From the NCBI RefSeq assembly GCF_003730195.1, contig NZ_QWGG01000003.1, positions 372,001 through 436,000 on the forward strand: DNA of 64,000 bases, in the 5' to 3' direction. The notes below the pieces were generated by a model, which was not told the DNA's origin, did not search any database, and saw only the letters and a list, made by a program, of their open reading frames with translations. This DNA comes from Halosimplex salinum. GTDB taxonomy: Archaea > Halobacteriota > Halobacteria > Halobacteriales > Haloarculaceae. Positions 27,165 to 35,334 of the stretch are shown piece by piece. Position 1 is the first letter of the stretch, and the number at the start of each line of letters is the position of its first letter. Made by a program: the position numbers and the translations under genes.

Positions 27165-27902
27165 ATGGACCGGCACAGAGCGGCGTGCGTCCTCTGTTTC
27201 GGATGGGTGGCGGTGCTGGTGCTGTCGACGCCGGCGGCGGCCCAGTCGGTCGGCCGGCAACTGTTCGACGATCTGAACGTGCAGTTGCTCTACGTCGCGC
27301 TCCCGCTCGCCCTCCTGGTCGAGGTGATTCTCGTCACCGCCGTCGTCCGCTTCCGCGACAACGACGACCCGAAGCCGACGGCGTCGGACCCGACCCTGGA
27401 GATCACCTGGACGGCGGCGACGGCAGTCATCCTGGTGTTCGCCGGCTTCTCCGCGTACGTCGTCCTCGGGAGCCCGTACATCTCCGCCACCGCGGACGCC
27501 GGCCCCGCCGTCGAGGGGACTCCCGACGAGGCGACGACCGTCGAGGTGGTCGCCTATCAGTGGAGCTGGCAGATGCACTACCCCGAGGCCGACGTCACGA
27601 CGCGGGCGCTGCTGGTCGTGCCGAACGGCACCGACGTGTATCTCCGCATATCGTCCGAAGACGTGGTCCACTCCCTGTTCGTCCCGGCGTTCGGCCTCAA
27701 GCAGGACGCCTTCCCCGGCCAGGAGACGACCGCGCTGGCCCGTCCGACCGCGACCGGGACTCACCGGCTGTACTGCACGGAGTTCTGCGGCGAGGGCCAC
27801 TCGCGGATGGACGGGACGGTCCACGTCGTCAGCCCCGAGCGGTACCGGACCTGGCTCGACGCCCACCGCGGGCAGACCAACGTCACCGAACCGCCCGCGT
27901 GA
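27165..27902 (+). CDS. coxB: Heme-copper oxidase subunit II
   Basis: 245 residues. An N-terminal signal or helix is followed by two membrane helices and a cupredoxin domain outside the cell. The complete dinuclear Cu-A site is visible: His169 (VVHSLF), Cys204, Glu206, Cys208, His212 and Met215 in CTEFCGEGHSRM. The aromatic YQWSWQMHYP segment forms the electron entry. It is divergent from coxA (143-bp spacer). A TATA-like cgataataaaacc at about 27106-27118 lies well upstream of this ATG. Confidence 0.95.
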   Translation: MDRHRAACVLCFGWVAVLVLSTPAAAQSVGRQLFDDLNVQLLYVALPLALLVEVILVTAVVRFRDNDDPKPTASDPTLEITWTAATAVILVFAGFSAYVVLGSPYISATADAGPAVEGTPDEATTVEVVAYQWSWQMHYPEADVTTRALLVVPNGTDVYLRISSEDVVHSLFVPAFGLKQDAFPGQETTALARPTATGTHRLYCTEFCGEGHSRMDGTVHVVSPERYRTWLDAHRGQTNVTEPPA

Positions 27903-27948
27903 ACGGGACAGGCTGGCATGCTGGTCTCGGACGATTCGCCGCGGCCAC

Positions 27949-28491
27949 TCACTCGAACTCGACGCCGACAGTCATCTCGTAGCGAACCAGCGACTCGCCG
28001 TCGTCGCTCAGTACGAACTCCCCTACGAACGTCTCCCCGTCGACGAGATGCGGCAGCCACACCCTGTCGTCGACCCACATCTCGTCGTAGGGCACCTCGT
28101 CCACGGCCCACCACTCCGGCACCGCCTCCTCGGTCGCCTCGGGCTCGCCCTCGATGCCGTCGGCGGCGAACACGTGGACGTGCATCGAATCGCTGTCGAC
28201 CTCGCCGCTCGCGGGTCCTTCGTCCCCGCTCGCTCCGGCCGAGGCCTCACTCCGTTCGGCCTCGCGGTCCCGAAAGTGAAAGTCGAACTCGCCGCGCTTG
28301 ACAACTCCCGTGGGCTCCACCCGCAACTCCTCGCGGACCTCCCGCCGCGCCGCCTCGCGGACCGTCTCGTCGGCCTCGACCTTCCCACCCGGTCCCACGA
28401 GTTTCCCGGCGCCCAGGCCGCGCTGCTTGCGGATCAACAGCAGTTCCCCGTCGACGATGGGATGACACAGCGTCGCCTCGGTCGCGTCCAT
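27949..28491 (-). CDS. NUDIX hydrolase, MTH1-like
   Basis: 180 residues. It probably removes oxidised nucleotides such as 8-oxo-dGTP. The Nudix box is GPGGKVEADETVREAARREVREELRV, with the catalytic REVREE helix intact. The family features MHVHVFAADGIEGEP and PEWWAVDEVPYDEMW follow. About 22 residues between RDREAE and DSDSMHVHV look like an insertion (Ser/Ala/Gly/Glu-rich), and the DNA there is palindromic, as in small mobile palindromes. The start is MDATEATLCH. Confidence 0.9.
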   Translation of the reverse strand: MDATEATLCHPIVDGELLLIRKQRGLGAGKLVGPGGKVEADETVREAARREVREELRVEPTGVVKRGEFDFHFRDREAERSEASAGASGDEGPASGEVDSDSMHVHVFAADGIEGEPEATEEAVPEWWAVDEVPYDEMWVDDRVWLPHLVDGETFVGEFVLSDDGESLVRYEMTVGVEFE

Positions 28492-28786
28492 ATCGGTCTC
28501 GACGGAGCGTCGCTCGGCCCGGACTTCAGTCCATCGGGCGCGACAGGCGCCGGCCGACCCGCTCCGAGCGCTCACCCCTCCTCCACCGAGCCGAATCGCG
28601 GCCGCTCCACTTTCGCTCCGGGGTGAAGACGGGGTGGTCGCCGCCGGGGCGGTCGCAGCGATTTCACGAGACGTCGGCCAGTTTTCGACGGTGCAGTTTC
28701 GGAAACGTACCGCTTCCGACGGAACGCGTTCCACTTTCGCCCCGACTGGCAAACGGTTAAGTGGTGCGCGGAGCGTGGTGAAAGTA
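28492..28786. promoter_or_regulatory. Intergenic region upstream of orc: repeats and possible replication signals
   Basis: 295 bp with no gene. Two direct copies of TCCACTTTCGCYCCG lie at 28606-28620 and 28730-28744. A palindrome GTTTCGGAAAC is at 28696-28706 and another, GGAACGCGTTCC, at 28721-28732. A TATA-like ggttaag is about 27 bp before the orc start. Haloarchaeal origins usually sit beside an orc gene and carry repeated origin recognition boxes, so this could be a minor or inactive origin, but no long AT-rich unwinding element is visible. Confidence 0.45.
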
Positions 28787-29914
28787 ATGACGGAGGACCC
28801 CGAGGAGGGGATGCTGTCGTGGGACGAATCGGTGTTCCGCGACGAACACGTCTTCGAGATCGACTACCTGCCGGAGACGTTTCTCCACCGCGACACGCAG
28901 ATGGAGACGCTGAAGTACGCGCTGCGCCCCGCCGTCCGGGGCTCTCGGCCGCTGAACGTCGTCGCGCGCGGGCCGCCCGGCACCGGCAAGACCACCGCCG
29001 TCCAGAAGATGTTCGGCGAGTTGCGCGCCCAGACCGACGTGAAGACGGTGCGGGTGAACTGCCAGGTGAACTCGACGCGCTACTCCGTGTTCTCGCGGCT
29101 GTTCGAGGGCGTGTTCGACTACGAGCCGCCCTCCTCGGGCATCTCGTTCAAGAAGCTGTTCTCGCAGATCACCGACCAGCTGGTCGCCGACGACCGCGTC
29201 CTGGCCGTGGCGCTCGACGACGTGAACTACCTCTTCTACGAGGACGAGGCCTCCGACACGCTGTACTCGCTGTTGCGCGCCCACGAGGAGCAGGGCGGCG
29301 CGAAGATCGGCGTCCTCTGTATCTCCTCGGACCTCGACCTGGACGTGATCGACGAACTCGACACGCGCGTCCAGAGCGTCTTCCGGCCCGAGGACGTCTA
29401 CTTCCCGAACTACGACCAGCCGGAGATCGTCGACATCCTGCAGGAGCGCGTGGACCGGGGGTTCCACGAGGGCGTGATGAGCGCGCCCGTCCTCGACCTG
29501 GCCGCGGAGTACACCGAGGAGCAGGGCGGGGACCTCCGGGTCGGTATCGACCTCCTCCGGCGCGCCGGGCTCAACGCCGAGATGCGCGCCAGCCGGGAGA
29601 TCGAGATGCAGGACGTCGAGGAGGCCTACGACAAGTCGAAGTACGTCCACCTCTCCCGGCGCTTGCAGGAGCTCTCGGAGTCCGAGAGCGCCCTCCTCGA
29701 AGTGATCGCCGAACACGACGGCAAGCGCGCCGGCGACATCTACGACGTGTTCAACGACGAGACCGGGCTGGGCTACACCCGCTACTCCGAAGTGACGAAC
29801 AAGCTCGATCAGCTGGGGATCATCGACGCCCGCTACGCCGACGTCGACGGGCGCGGGCGCTCCCGCGAGCTGACGCTCAACTACGACGCCGACGCCGTCC
29901 TCGACCGGCTGTGA
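28787..29914 (+). CDS. orc1: Orc1/Cdc6 replication initiator
   Basis: 375 residues. AAA+ ATPase with Walker A GPPGTGKTT (62-70) and a Walker B-like ALDDVNYL, sensor region and an arginine finger region in DLRVGIDLLRRAG. A C-terminal winged helix (ESALLEVIAEHDGKRAGDIYDVFND..SEVTNKLDQLGIID) binds origin repeats. Haloarchaea carry many orc paralogues, and this one's own origin is not proven. The start MTEDPEEG is supported by the TATA position. Divergent from the NUDIX gene. Confidence 0.93.
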   Translation: MTEDPEEGMLSWDESVFRDEHVFEIDYLPETFLHRDTQMETLKYALRPAVRGSRPLNVVARGPPGTGKTTAVQKMFGELRAQTDVKTVRVNCQVNSTRYSVFSRLFEGVFDYEPPSSGISFKKLFSQITDQLVADDRVLAVALDDVNYLFYEDEASDTLYSLLRAHEEQGGAKIGVLCISSDLDLDVIDELDTRVQSVFRPEDVYFPNYDQPEIVDILQERVDRGFHEGVMSAPVLDLAAEYTEEQGGDLRVGIDLLRRAGLNAEMRASREIEMQDVEEAYDKSKYVHLSRRLQELSESESALLEVIAEHDGKRAGDIYDVFNDETGLGYTRYSEVTNKLDQLGIIDARYADVDGRGRSRELTLNYDADAVLDRL

Positions 29915-29976
29915 ACGCGTAGCTGGTGGCGACGTGCGGGCGAAGGTTTATCGCCGAGACCGGGCAACGTCGACGT

Positions 29977-30255
29977 ATGGCAAGTGCGACCGACGACCCG
30001 GAGGGCGACGGTCCCGACGGCGTGGAGTTCGTCTGCGAGGACGACGGAACGATCACCGCCCGGGACCTCGAAACGGGGCTCGCTCGGGGTGGTGCCAGTC
30101 GTGCAGAGGCGCTCGCACAACTGGCGGAGGTGCTCGAACTTCACGAGGGCGGCGGTGAGCCCATCGAGAACCCTGACGAGTTCCTGCGAGAGGAACTCGG
30201 CGTCGACCCCGACGAGCGCGACGGCGACGAGTCGCTCCCGGAGTTTCTCCGCTGA
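29977..30255 (+). CDS. hicB: HicB-family antitoxin
   Basis: 92 residues. The degenerate RNase H-like HicB fold is recognised from EFVCEDDGTITARDLETGLARGGASRAEALAQLAEVLELHEGG. HicB binds and inhibits the HicA mRNA interferase and represses the operon. A TATA-like gtttat (29946-29951) lies 26 bp before the ATG. The gene is followed 6 bp later by the hicA frame. There is no obvious DNA-binding HTH tail; the C-terminus is acidic (DERDGDESLPEFLR). Confidence 0.88.
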   Translation: MASATDDPEGDGPDGVEFVCEDDGTITARDLETGLARGGASRAEALAQLAEVLELHEGGGEPIENPDEFLREELGVDPDERDGDESLPEFLR

Positions 30256-30261
30256 CTTCGG

Positions 30262-30556
30262 ATGGTGCGGACGACGTTCTCCGGCCGGGAGATCATCGCG
30301 GTCCTGACTGATTTCGGATACGAACCGGTCTCCCGGTCCGGGAGCCACGTTCGACTCCGGTACGAAAATGCCGACACCGGGGAGGTCAGAAACGTAGACG
30401 TTCCGATGCACTCCGAGGTCCGGATCGGAACACTCCACTCTATCGCCGACCAGTGCGGCGCAGAGGACTTCGAGGCGAGCGTTGCGGCGAAGCCGCAACG
30501 AAACAGAGGCGGCGAAGCCGCCGACGTGGTGTCGCTGGATCGACGGCCACGCATAG
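30262..30556 (+). pseudogene. hicA: HicA-family toxin, frameshifted by a palindromic insert
   Basis: The first 72 codons encode a normal HicA mRNA interferase with the conserved catalytic His in SRSGSHVRLRY and the strand VRNVDVPMHSEVRIGTLHSIADQCGAEDFEA. The natural ending WCRWIDGHA plus stop is present at 30527-30556, but in another frame. The two are separated by 49 extra bases (30478-30526). As it stands, translation reads through the insert into unrelated sequence antisense to the usp gene. The catalytic core is intact, so whether the toxin is dead is not certain. Confidence 0.8.
30478..30526. repeat. 49-bp palindromic insert within hicA
   Basis: Two perfect small hairpins with the same GAA loop: GTTGCGGC-GAA-GCCGCAAC (30481-30499) and GGCGGC-GAA-GCCGCC (30508-30522). 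Its length leaves a remainder of one on division by three, which explains the hicA frameshift. It resembles small REP-like palindromic elements. Confidence 0.75.
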
Positions 30557-30557
30557 G

Positions 30558-30959
30558 CTACAACTCAGGCAGGGGCACGACCACGACGGGCACGTCTACA
30601 GCCCCGAGGAGCGCGCGGACTGTCGACCCGGGAACGGCGCCGTCCGCGGAACCGTCCGAGCCGCTCTCCTCGGGGTCGCCCCGTCGGGGGCCCGTCACGA
30701 GCACGTCAGTGTCGCGCTCGGCGAGAACGGAGCGGATTTCTTCGACAGGCTCGCCCTCTCGTTCGACCACCTCGACGGTCGCGGGGAGCAGGCGCGTCCG
30801 GGCGACGTTGGCCGCGTCGCCGGCGTCCCGTTCGTCCAGGTCCGGTTCCGAGACGGTCACCACGACCACCTCGTCGTCGGCGGTGAGCCGGTCGCCGAGG
30901 TAGTCCGCGGCCGCGGCGGTCGTGTGGACCGACGCCGTCGCGAGCAGGTAGCGGGTCAT
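30558..30959 (-). CDS. Universal stress protein (UspA family)
   Basis: 133 residues with the Rossmann-like Usp fold: N-terminal YLLATASVHTTAAAADYLGDRL, EEIRSVLAERDTDVLVTGPRRGD and C-terminal STVRALLGAVDVPVVVVP. The ATP-binding G-2x-G-9x-G(S/T) motif is only partly kept (GPRRGD...GSTVRALL). It could be an ATP- or AMP-sensing stress protein. Its stop faces the hicA remnant 1-2 bp away. Confidence 0.85.
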   Translation of the reverse strand: MTRYLLATASVHTTAAAADYLGDRLTADDEVVVVTVSEPDLDERDAGDAANVARTRLLPATVEVVEREGEPVEEIRSVLAERDTDVLVTGPRRGDPEESGSDGSADGAVPGSTVRALLGAVDVPVVVVPLPEL

Positions 30960-30980
30960 ACCCGAAGGATCCCGCCGAAC

Positions 30981-31901
30981 TCACTCGAAGGCGGCGAACT
31001 GCGCGCGACACGCCGTGCAGACGAGCGCCTGCAGCGGGTGCCCCTCCGCGTCGGTTCGCGGTGGGCCGCAACAGCCGCCCGCTTTCCGTTCGACGAGGGC
31101 GCTCTCGCAGACCGGACAGGTGTCGAGGAAGACGGCGAGCCCGTGCGCGCCGACGGCGCGCCGGCCGGGGTCGAGGTCGGTCGTCTCGGCCAGCGCCCGC
31201 GCGGCGGCCGTCTCGGCGACTGCGACGGGCCGCCGGAGCCACACCTCGCCCGCGGGTTCGCCGGAGCCGTCCGAGAGCACGACGTAGGTCTGCCCGCGCT
31301 CGGTCGTCGCCGCCGCGGTCGACGCGGCGGGCGCCTCGTCGAGCGTCGCGGCGGCGAGGTCTGCCGGCGATAGCTCCCGGAGCGTCCGGATCGCCGCCCA
31401 CCAGCGCCGCTCGAAGGCGTCCGTCGGTCGCACGTCGTCGCCGGTCGCGTCCACGACGCCCGCCTCGATCAGGTCGGACAGCACCGCCTCGGCGTCCGCG
31501 GTCGTCGCGTCGGCGAGCGTCGCCGGCGTTCGCTCGGCGGTCTCGTCCCCGTCACGGTCGCCGTCGCCGCGGCCGGTCGACTTCGACCGTCCGCCCCCGG
31601 ACGCGTCGGCGGGTGCCGCTCGCGACGCGGGCTGGTGGCCGGCGCTGGCCGGGAGGGGGTCCCACGGCAGCGCTTCGACCAGTCGAGGCGCGAACCGCGG
31701 CGTGTACGGGACGAGATACCCGCGGCGCCAGACGGCGACCGCCCCGACGACGGCCAGGAGCCCGCTCGCGGCCGGTGAAACGGCGACTGCGAGGGCGAGA
31801 CAGGCTCCGGCGAGCACGAGGAGATTCACCGTCGTACAGGGCCAGCAACGGTCGGCACCGGTGTGTTCCGGTCGCGCGAGGATCGACGAGAAACGTCGCA
31901 T
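30981..31901 (-). CDS. Membrane protein with a C-terminal zinc ribbon
   Basis: 306 residues. Two helices near the N-terminus (about 24-58), a Ser/Gly/Asp-rich linker, a helical middle (ADAEAVLSDLIEAGVVDATGDDVRPTDAFERRWW) and a C-terminal zinc ribbon with CPVC, GGCCG and CTAC. An N-terminal CWPC pair also occurs. It appears to be a haloarchaea-specific conserved membrane protein and its function is unknown. It lies 21 bp upstream of usp on the same strand, so the two may be co-transcribed. Confidence 0.75.
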   Translation of the reverse strand: MRRFSSILARPEHTGADRCWPCTTVNLLVLAGACLALAVAVSPAASGLLAVVGAVAVWRRGYLVPYTPRFAPRLVEALPWDPLPASAGHQPASRAAPADASGGGRSKSTGRGDGDRDGDETAERTPATLADATTADAEAVLSDLIEAGVVDATGDDVRPTDAFERRWWAAIRTLRELSPADLAAATLDEAPAASTAAATTERGQTYVVLSDGSGEPAGEVWLRRPVAVAETAAARALAETTDLDPGRRAVGAHGLAVFLDTCPVCESALVERKAGGCCGPPRTDAEGHPLQALVCTACRAQFAAFE

Positions 31902-31982
31902 AGCCGCCCGTTCGGCGGTCGCTCAGTTGAGCGTGTCGTCGGTTTCGCCCCGTAGGATCGTGTTATCGACCGTAGCCACGTA

Positions 31983-32675
31983 TTACGGGTGAGGGAGGTC
32001 CCACGTGTCGGTCGTGACGCCGTCGACGCCGCGCTCGGCGAGCGCGCGGACGGTCGCGGCCCTGTTCGACGGGTCGCCGGCCGCTTCGGCCAGTCCCCAG
32101 GCGTAGACACCGAACCCGGCGTCGTGAGCGCGCGCGACCACGTCCGTGTCGAGGCACTGTCGGGCGTGCGGATGGACGTTCGCACAGCCCAACACCGCCG
32201 CCAGGTCCAGGTTCGCGCCCGGGTAGTCGCCGAACAGCCACCCGACCTCGGGCTCCCAGTCCGACCGGGCGATCTCGGCCAGCGCCGGCGCCGAGAAACT
32301 GGTGAGTCGGACGGCCGGCTCGCCGCGCTCGGCCAGTGCGGCCCGCACGTCTGCCCACAGTCCGGGTTCTTTGAGTTCGACGTGGAGCGTCACGTCGGCG
32401 GGGACGGCGTCGAGGATCTCGCCGAACGTGGCGACCGGTTCCTCGGAGCCGTCGACGCGCAGTTCCCGCAGGCTCGCGAGGTCCAGGTCCGCGACGCGAC
32501 CGCTCCCGTCCGTGAATCCGTCGACGCGAGCGTCGTGTGCGGCGACGAGTTCGCCCGATCCACACCGGCGGAGGTCGACTTCGACCGCGGGCAGGCGACG
32601 GGCCGCCGCCGCACACGCTCGGGCCGTGTTCTCGGGACCGTGGTCCGCGCAACCACGATGGCCGACGAGTTCCAT
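31983..32675 (-). CDS. Glycerophosphodiester phosphodiesterase
   Basis: 230 residues. It hydrolyses glycerophosphodiesters to glycerol-3-phosphate and an alcohol. The GDPD TIM-barrel catalytic residues are visible: GHRG (His6, Arg7), PENT (Glu15), VEVDLRRCGSGELVAAHD (Glu32, Asp34, His47) and HVELKEPG. It has no signal peptide, so is cytosolic, like E. coli UgpQ. It is divergent by 136 bp from an ABC importer of the matching class, which suggests joint use of glycerophosphodiesters. The start is MELVGHRG. Confidence 0.92.
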   Translation of the reverse strand: MELVGHRGCADHGPENTARACAAAARRLPAVEVDLRRCGSGELVAAHDARVDGFTDGSGRVADLDLASLRELRVDGSEEPVATFGEILDAVPADVTLHVELKEPGLWADVRAALAERGEPAVRLTSFSAPALAEIARSDWEPEVGWLFGDYPGANLDLAAVLGCANVHPHARQCLDTDVVARAHDAGFGVYAWGLAEAAGDPSNRAATVRALAERGVDGVTTDTWDLPHP

Positions 32676-32774
32676 ACCGTATGTCGGGGACTCGTCATCA
32701 AAGCGACGGCGACCGTTTCGACACCGGGGGCGCCGGTAACCCGGAACTATTGCGGACGTGTCAGCGTTTGGCGG

Positions 32775-32803
32775 ACTATACCTTAGTCTGTCACAAGGTA
32801 ACA
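32775..32803 (+). promoter_or_regulatory. Promoter and operator-like palindrome of the ABC importer
   Basis: A TATA-like actatacc (32775-32782) is followed by the imperfect palindrome TGTCAC-AAG-GTAACA (32789-32803), which ends 8 bp before the start codon. Its position over the expected transcription start suits a repressor site. Confidence 0.45.
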
Positions 32804-32811
32804 TATGTGGT

Positions 32812-34350
32812 ATGTCGAACGACTCAACGTCGTCGAACGCGCGCGAGTCCGCGTCGTCGAGTTCCCGCCGCCGGTTCGTGAAAGCCGTGGGCGTCGCCGG
32901 GGCGGTCGGGTTGGCCGGTTGTCCCGGCGAGTCGGGTGATGGAACGGACGGCGACGGGAACGGTGGCGACGGAGACGGAGACGGCGGTGGAGGCGGCGGC
33001 GGAGGCGGGGACGGCGAGGGAGCGACGGTCGAACTGGCGATGCCATCGAACGTCACTGACCGCGCCGACGACACCCGTGACGCGCTGTACGACGCCGGAC
33101 TCTCACAGGACATCGAGATCGAGTTCCTCTCCACCTCGGAGATCTCCGGGGACGTCCGAAACCAGTACCAGAGCTGGATCAACGCCGGACGGGAGACGCC
33201 GGACGTGTTCCGGATGGACAGCGGGTGGACGATCCCCTTCATCGTCCGCGACCAGCTCGTGAACCTGAACGACTACCTCTCCGATGAAGCCACCTCGATG
33301 ATGGAGGAGAACTACTTCGAGGCGCCGCTCAGCACGGCGACCGGCCCCGACGACGGACTGTACGGCGTCCCGTGGCAGGTCGGTTTCCCGACGATCCAGT
33401 ACCGCAGGGACCTCGTCGAGGACGCCGGCTTCGACCCGGAGGGGGAGAACTGGGCGACCGAGCCGATGACCTGGCAGGAGTTCTCCGAGATGGTCGCCGA
33501 GACCCACAGTCAGGCCGACGTCGAGTACGGCTTCAACTGGCAGGGCAGCGACTACGAGGGGCTCTCCTGCTGTACGTTCAACGAGTTCATGACCTCGTGG
33601 GGCGGCGCGTACTTCGGCAGCCGTGAGAACCTCTTCGGCCCCGTCGGCGACCGCCCGATCACCGTCGAGGAGGAGCCGGTCCTCCAGGCGCTGCGGATGA
33701 TCCGCACGATCATCCACGGCAGTGACGACGAGTACGCGCTCGACGGCTACCAGCAGGTCTCGCCCAACGCAGTCCTCGAGTGGACGGAGGGCCCCTCGGC
33801 GACGCCGTTCTACGACGGCGACGCCGTGGCCCTGCGCTACTGGCCGAGCGGCATCTTCGAGGCCGCCGCGGCCTTCGAGGAGTCGGACGACCTCTCGACG
33901 GAGGACCTGGGCGCGATGCCCATCCCGTACGCCGTCTCCGAGGACGAGGCCGAGTACGAGGGGATGGGCGGCACCGCCTCGGCGCTCGGCGGCTGGCACC
34001 TGACCGTCAACCCCAACTCGTCGAACATCGAGGCCGCGGTCCAGGTGATCGAGGCGACCATGCAGGAGAGCTTCCGGGCGTTCCAGTTCAGCGAACTCGG
34101 CTACCTGACCGGCGACCGCCGGCTGTTCGACGAGGAGAACGTCGGCGACGTCGACCCCTGGGGCCCGTACCTCGACACGCTCCGGGTGGCCGGCGAGAAC
34201 GCCATCCCGCGGCCGGTCAGCGTCGTCTGGCCCGACGAATCGTCGCTCATCTCCGGCGCCGTCAGCAACGTCATCACCCAGCAACAGTCCCCCGAGGAGG
34301 GGATGGCGTCGCTCGCGAGCGACCTCGAAGACGTCGAGAACAGCGCCTGA
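32812..34350 (+). CDS. ABC importer solute-binding lipoprotein, sugar/glycerol-phosphate class
   Basis: 512 residues. Tat motif (SRRRFVKAVG) and lipobox (GLAGC), a Gly/Asp-rich linker, then a family 1 solute-binding fold (IEFLSTSEISGDVRNQYQSWINAGRETPDVFRMDSGW, then GVPWQVGFPTIQYRRDLVEDAGFDPE). It belongs to the CUT1 class that binds oligosaccharides or glycerol-3-phosphate. The divergent glycerophosphodiesterase gene points to a Ugp-like substrate, but the residues that bind phosphate cannot be confirmed here. First gene of a five-gene operon. Confidence 0.88.
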   Translation: MSNDSTSSNARESASSSSRRRFVKAVGVAGAVGLAGCPGESGDGTDGDGNGGDGDGDGGGGGGGGGDGEGATVELAMPSNVTDRADDTRDALYDAGLSQDIEIEFLSTSEISGDVRNQYQSWINAGRETPDVFRMDSGWTIPFIVRDQLVNLNDYLSDEATSMMEENYFEAPLSTATGPDDGLYGVPWQVGFPTIQYRRDLVEDAGFDPEGENWATEPMTWQEFSEMVAETHSQADVEYGFNWQGSDYEGLSCCTFNEFMTSWGGAYFGSRENLFGPVGDRPITVEEEPVLQALRMIRTIIHGSDDEYALDGYQQVSPNAVLEWTEGPSATPFYDGDAVALRYWPSGIFEAAAAFEESDDLSTEDLGAMPIPYAVSEDEAEYEGMGGTASALGGWHLTVNPNSSNIEAAVQVIEATMQESFRAFQFSELGYLTGDRRLFDEENVGDVDPWGPYLDTLRVAGENAIPRPVSVVWPDESSLISGAVSNVITQQQSPEEGMASLASDLEDVENSA

Positions 34351-34356
34351 TCTCCG

Positions 34357-35334
34357 ATGGCGACCAGAGACGGGAGTTCGCGAAGTCGCCTGCGGTCCGC
34401 GGCGATAGCGCCGGCCAACTGGACCGAACGCCTCAGCGAACAGCAGTTCGCCTACGTCCTGCTCGTACCGACGTTCCTGCTCGTCTCGACGATGGCGGTC
34501 TGGCCGCTCCTGCGGACGTTCCAGATGTCCTTCCAGGCCGACGCGCTGTACACCGCCGACTACGTCGGCGAGTTCGTCGGCCTGTCGAACTACGTCGAAC
34601 TCCTCGACGGCACGCGCGACGCCGTCCTCGGGAGCCCGTTCGTCAGCCTCTCGAACCCGCTCGACAGCGCCGTCATGGTGACGCTCGTCTACGTCGCCAT
34701 CGCCGTCGTCCTGGAGACGGTCATCGGCTTCGGCCAGGCGCTCGTCCTCGACCAGGACTTCCGCGGCCGGCGCTGGGTCCGCGTGTCGATCCTCATCCCG
34801 TGGGCGGTCCCCATCGCGATCCAGGGGATGATCTTCTGGCTGTTCTTCCAGCCCGACATCGGATTCGCCACCGCTCTGTTGCAGGACCTCGGCGTCTTCG
34901 GACAGAACCCGCTCACCCGCACCGTCGACTCGATGGTCATCATCATCGTCGCCGACGTCTGGAAGACCAGCGCGTTCATGGCGCTGTTGATCCTCGCGGG
35001 CCTCCAGAGCGTCGACCGCAGTCTCTACGACGTGGCGCGGGTCGCCGGGGCGTCCACCTGGCAGCGGTTCAAGTACGTCACCTTCCCGCTGGTGTTGCCC
35101 GCGCTGCTCGTGGCGATGCTGTTCCGGACGATCCAGTCGATGCGCGTCTACGGGATCATCGAGACGACCGCCGGCTGTAACACGGTGCCGTCGCTGACCT
35201 GCCTCGTCGTCAGCACGTTCCGCGCCGGTCGGTACGGGACCGCCGCCGCCGTCGCGTTCATCACCGCCGGACTCGTCGCGCTGGTGGCGATGATCTACAT
35301 CGTCAAGTTCGCCGACCTGGAGGTGGGCGCCTGA
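34357..35334 (+). CDS. ABC importer permease, MalF/UgpA type
   Basis: 325 residues with six membrane helices. The EAA-type loop that contacts the ATPase is SLYDVARVAGASTWQRFKYVTFPLVLPALL. The N-terminal part before helix 1 is short (SEQQFAYVLLVPTFLLVS). It lies 6 bp after the binding-protein gene, and its stop overlaps the next permease start by one base. Confidence 0.9.
   Translation: MATRDGSSRSRLRSAAIAPANWTERLSEQQFAYVLLVPTFLLVSTMAVWPLLRTFQMSFQADALYTADYVGEFVGLSNYVELLDGTRDAVLGSPFVSLSNPLDSAVMVTLVYVAIAVVLETVIGFGQALVLDQDFRGRRWVRVSILIPWAVPIAIQGMIFWLFFQPDIGFATALLQDLGVFGQNPLTRTVDSMVIIIVADVWKTSAFMALLILAGLQSVDRSLYDVARVAGASTWQRFKYVTFPLVLPALLVAMLFRTIQSMRVYGIIETTAGCNTVPSLTCLVVSTFRAGRYGTAAAVAFITAGLVALVAMIYIVKFADLEVGA

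Noticed and set aside
30557-30903. Extension of the hicA frame to a 213-residue protein
   Set aside because: It is antisense to usp, low-complexity, and lies past the natural HicA ending found in another frame.
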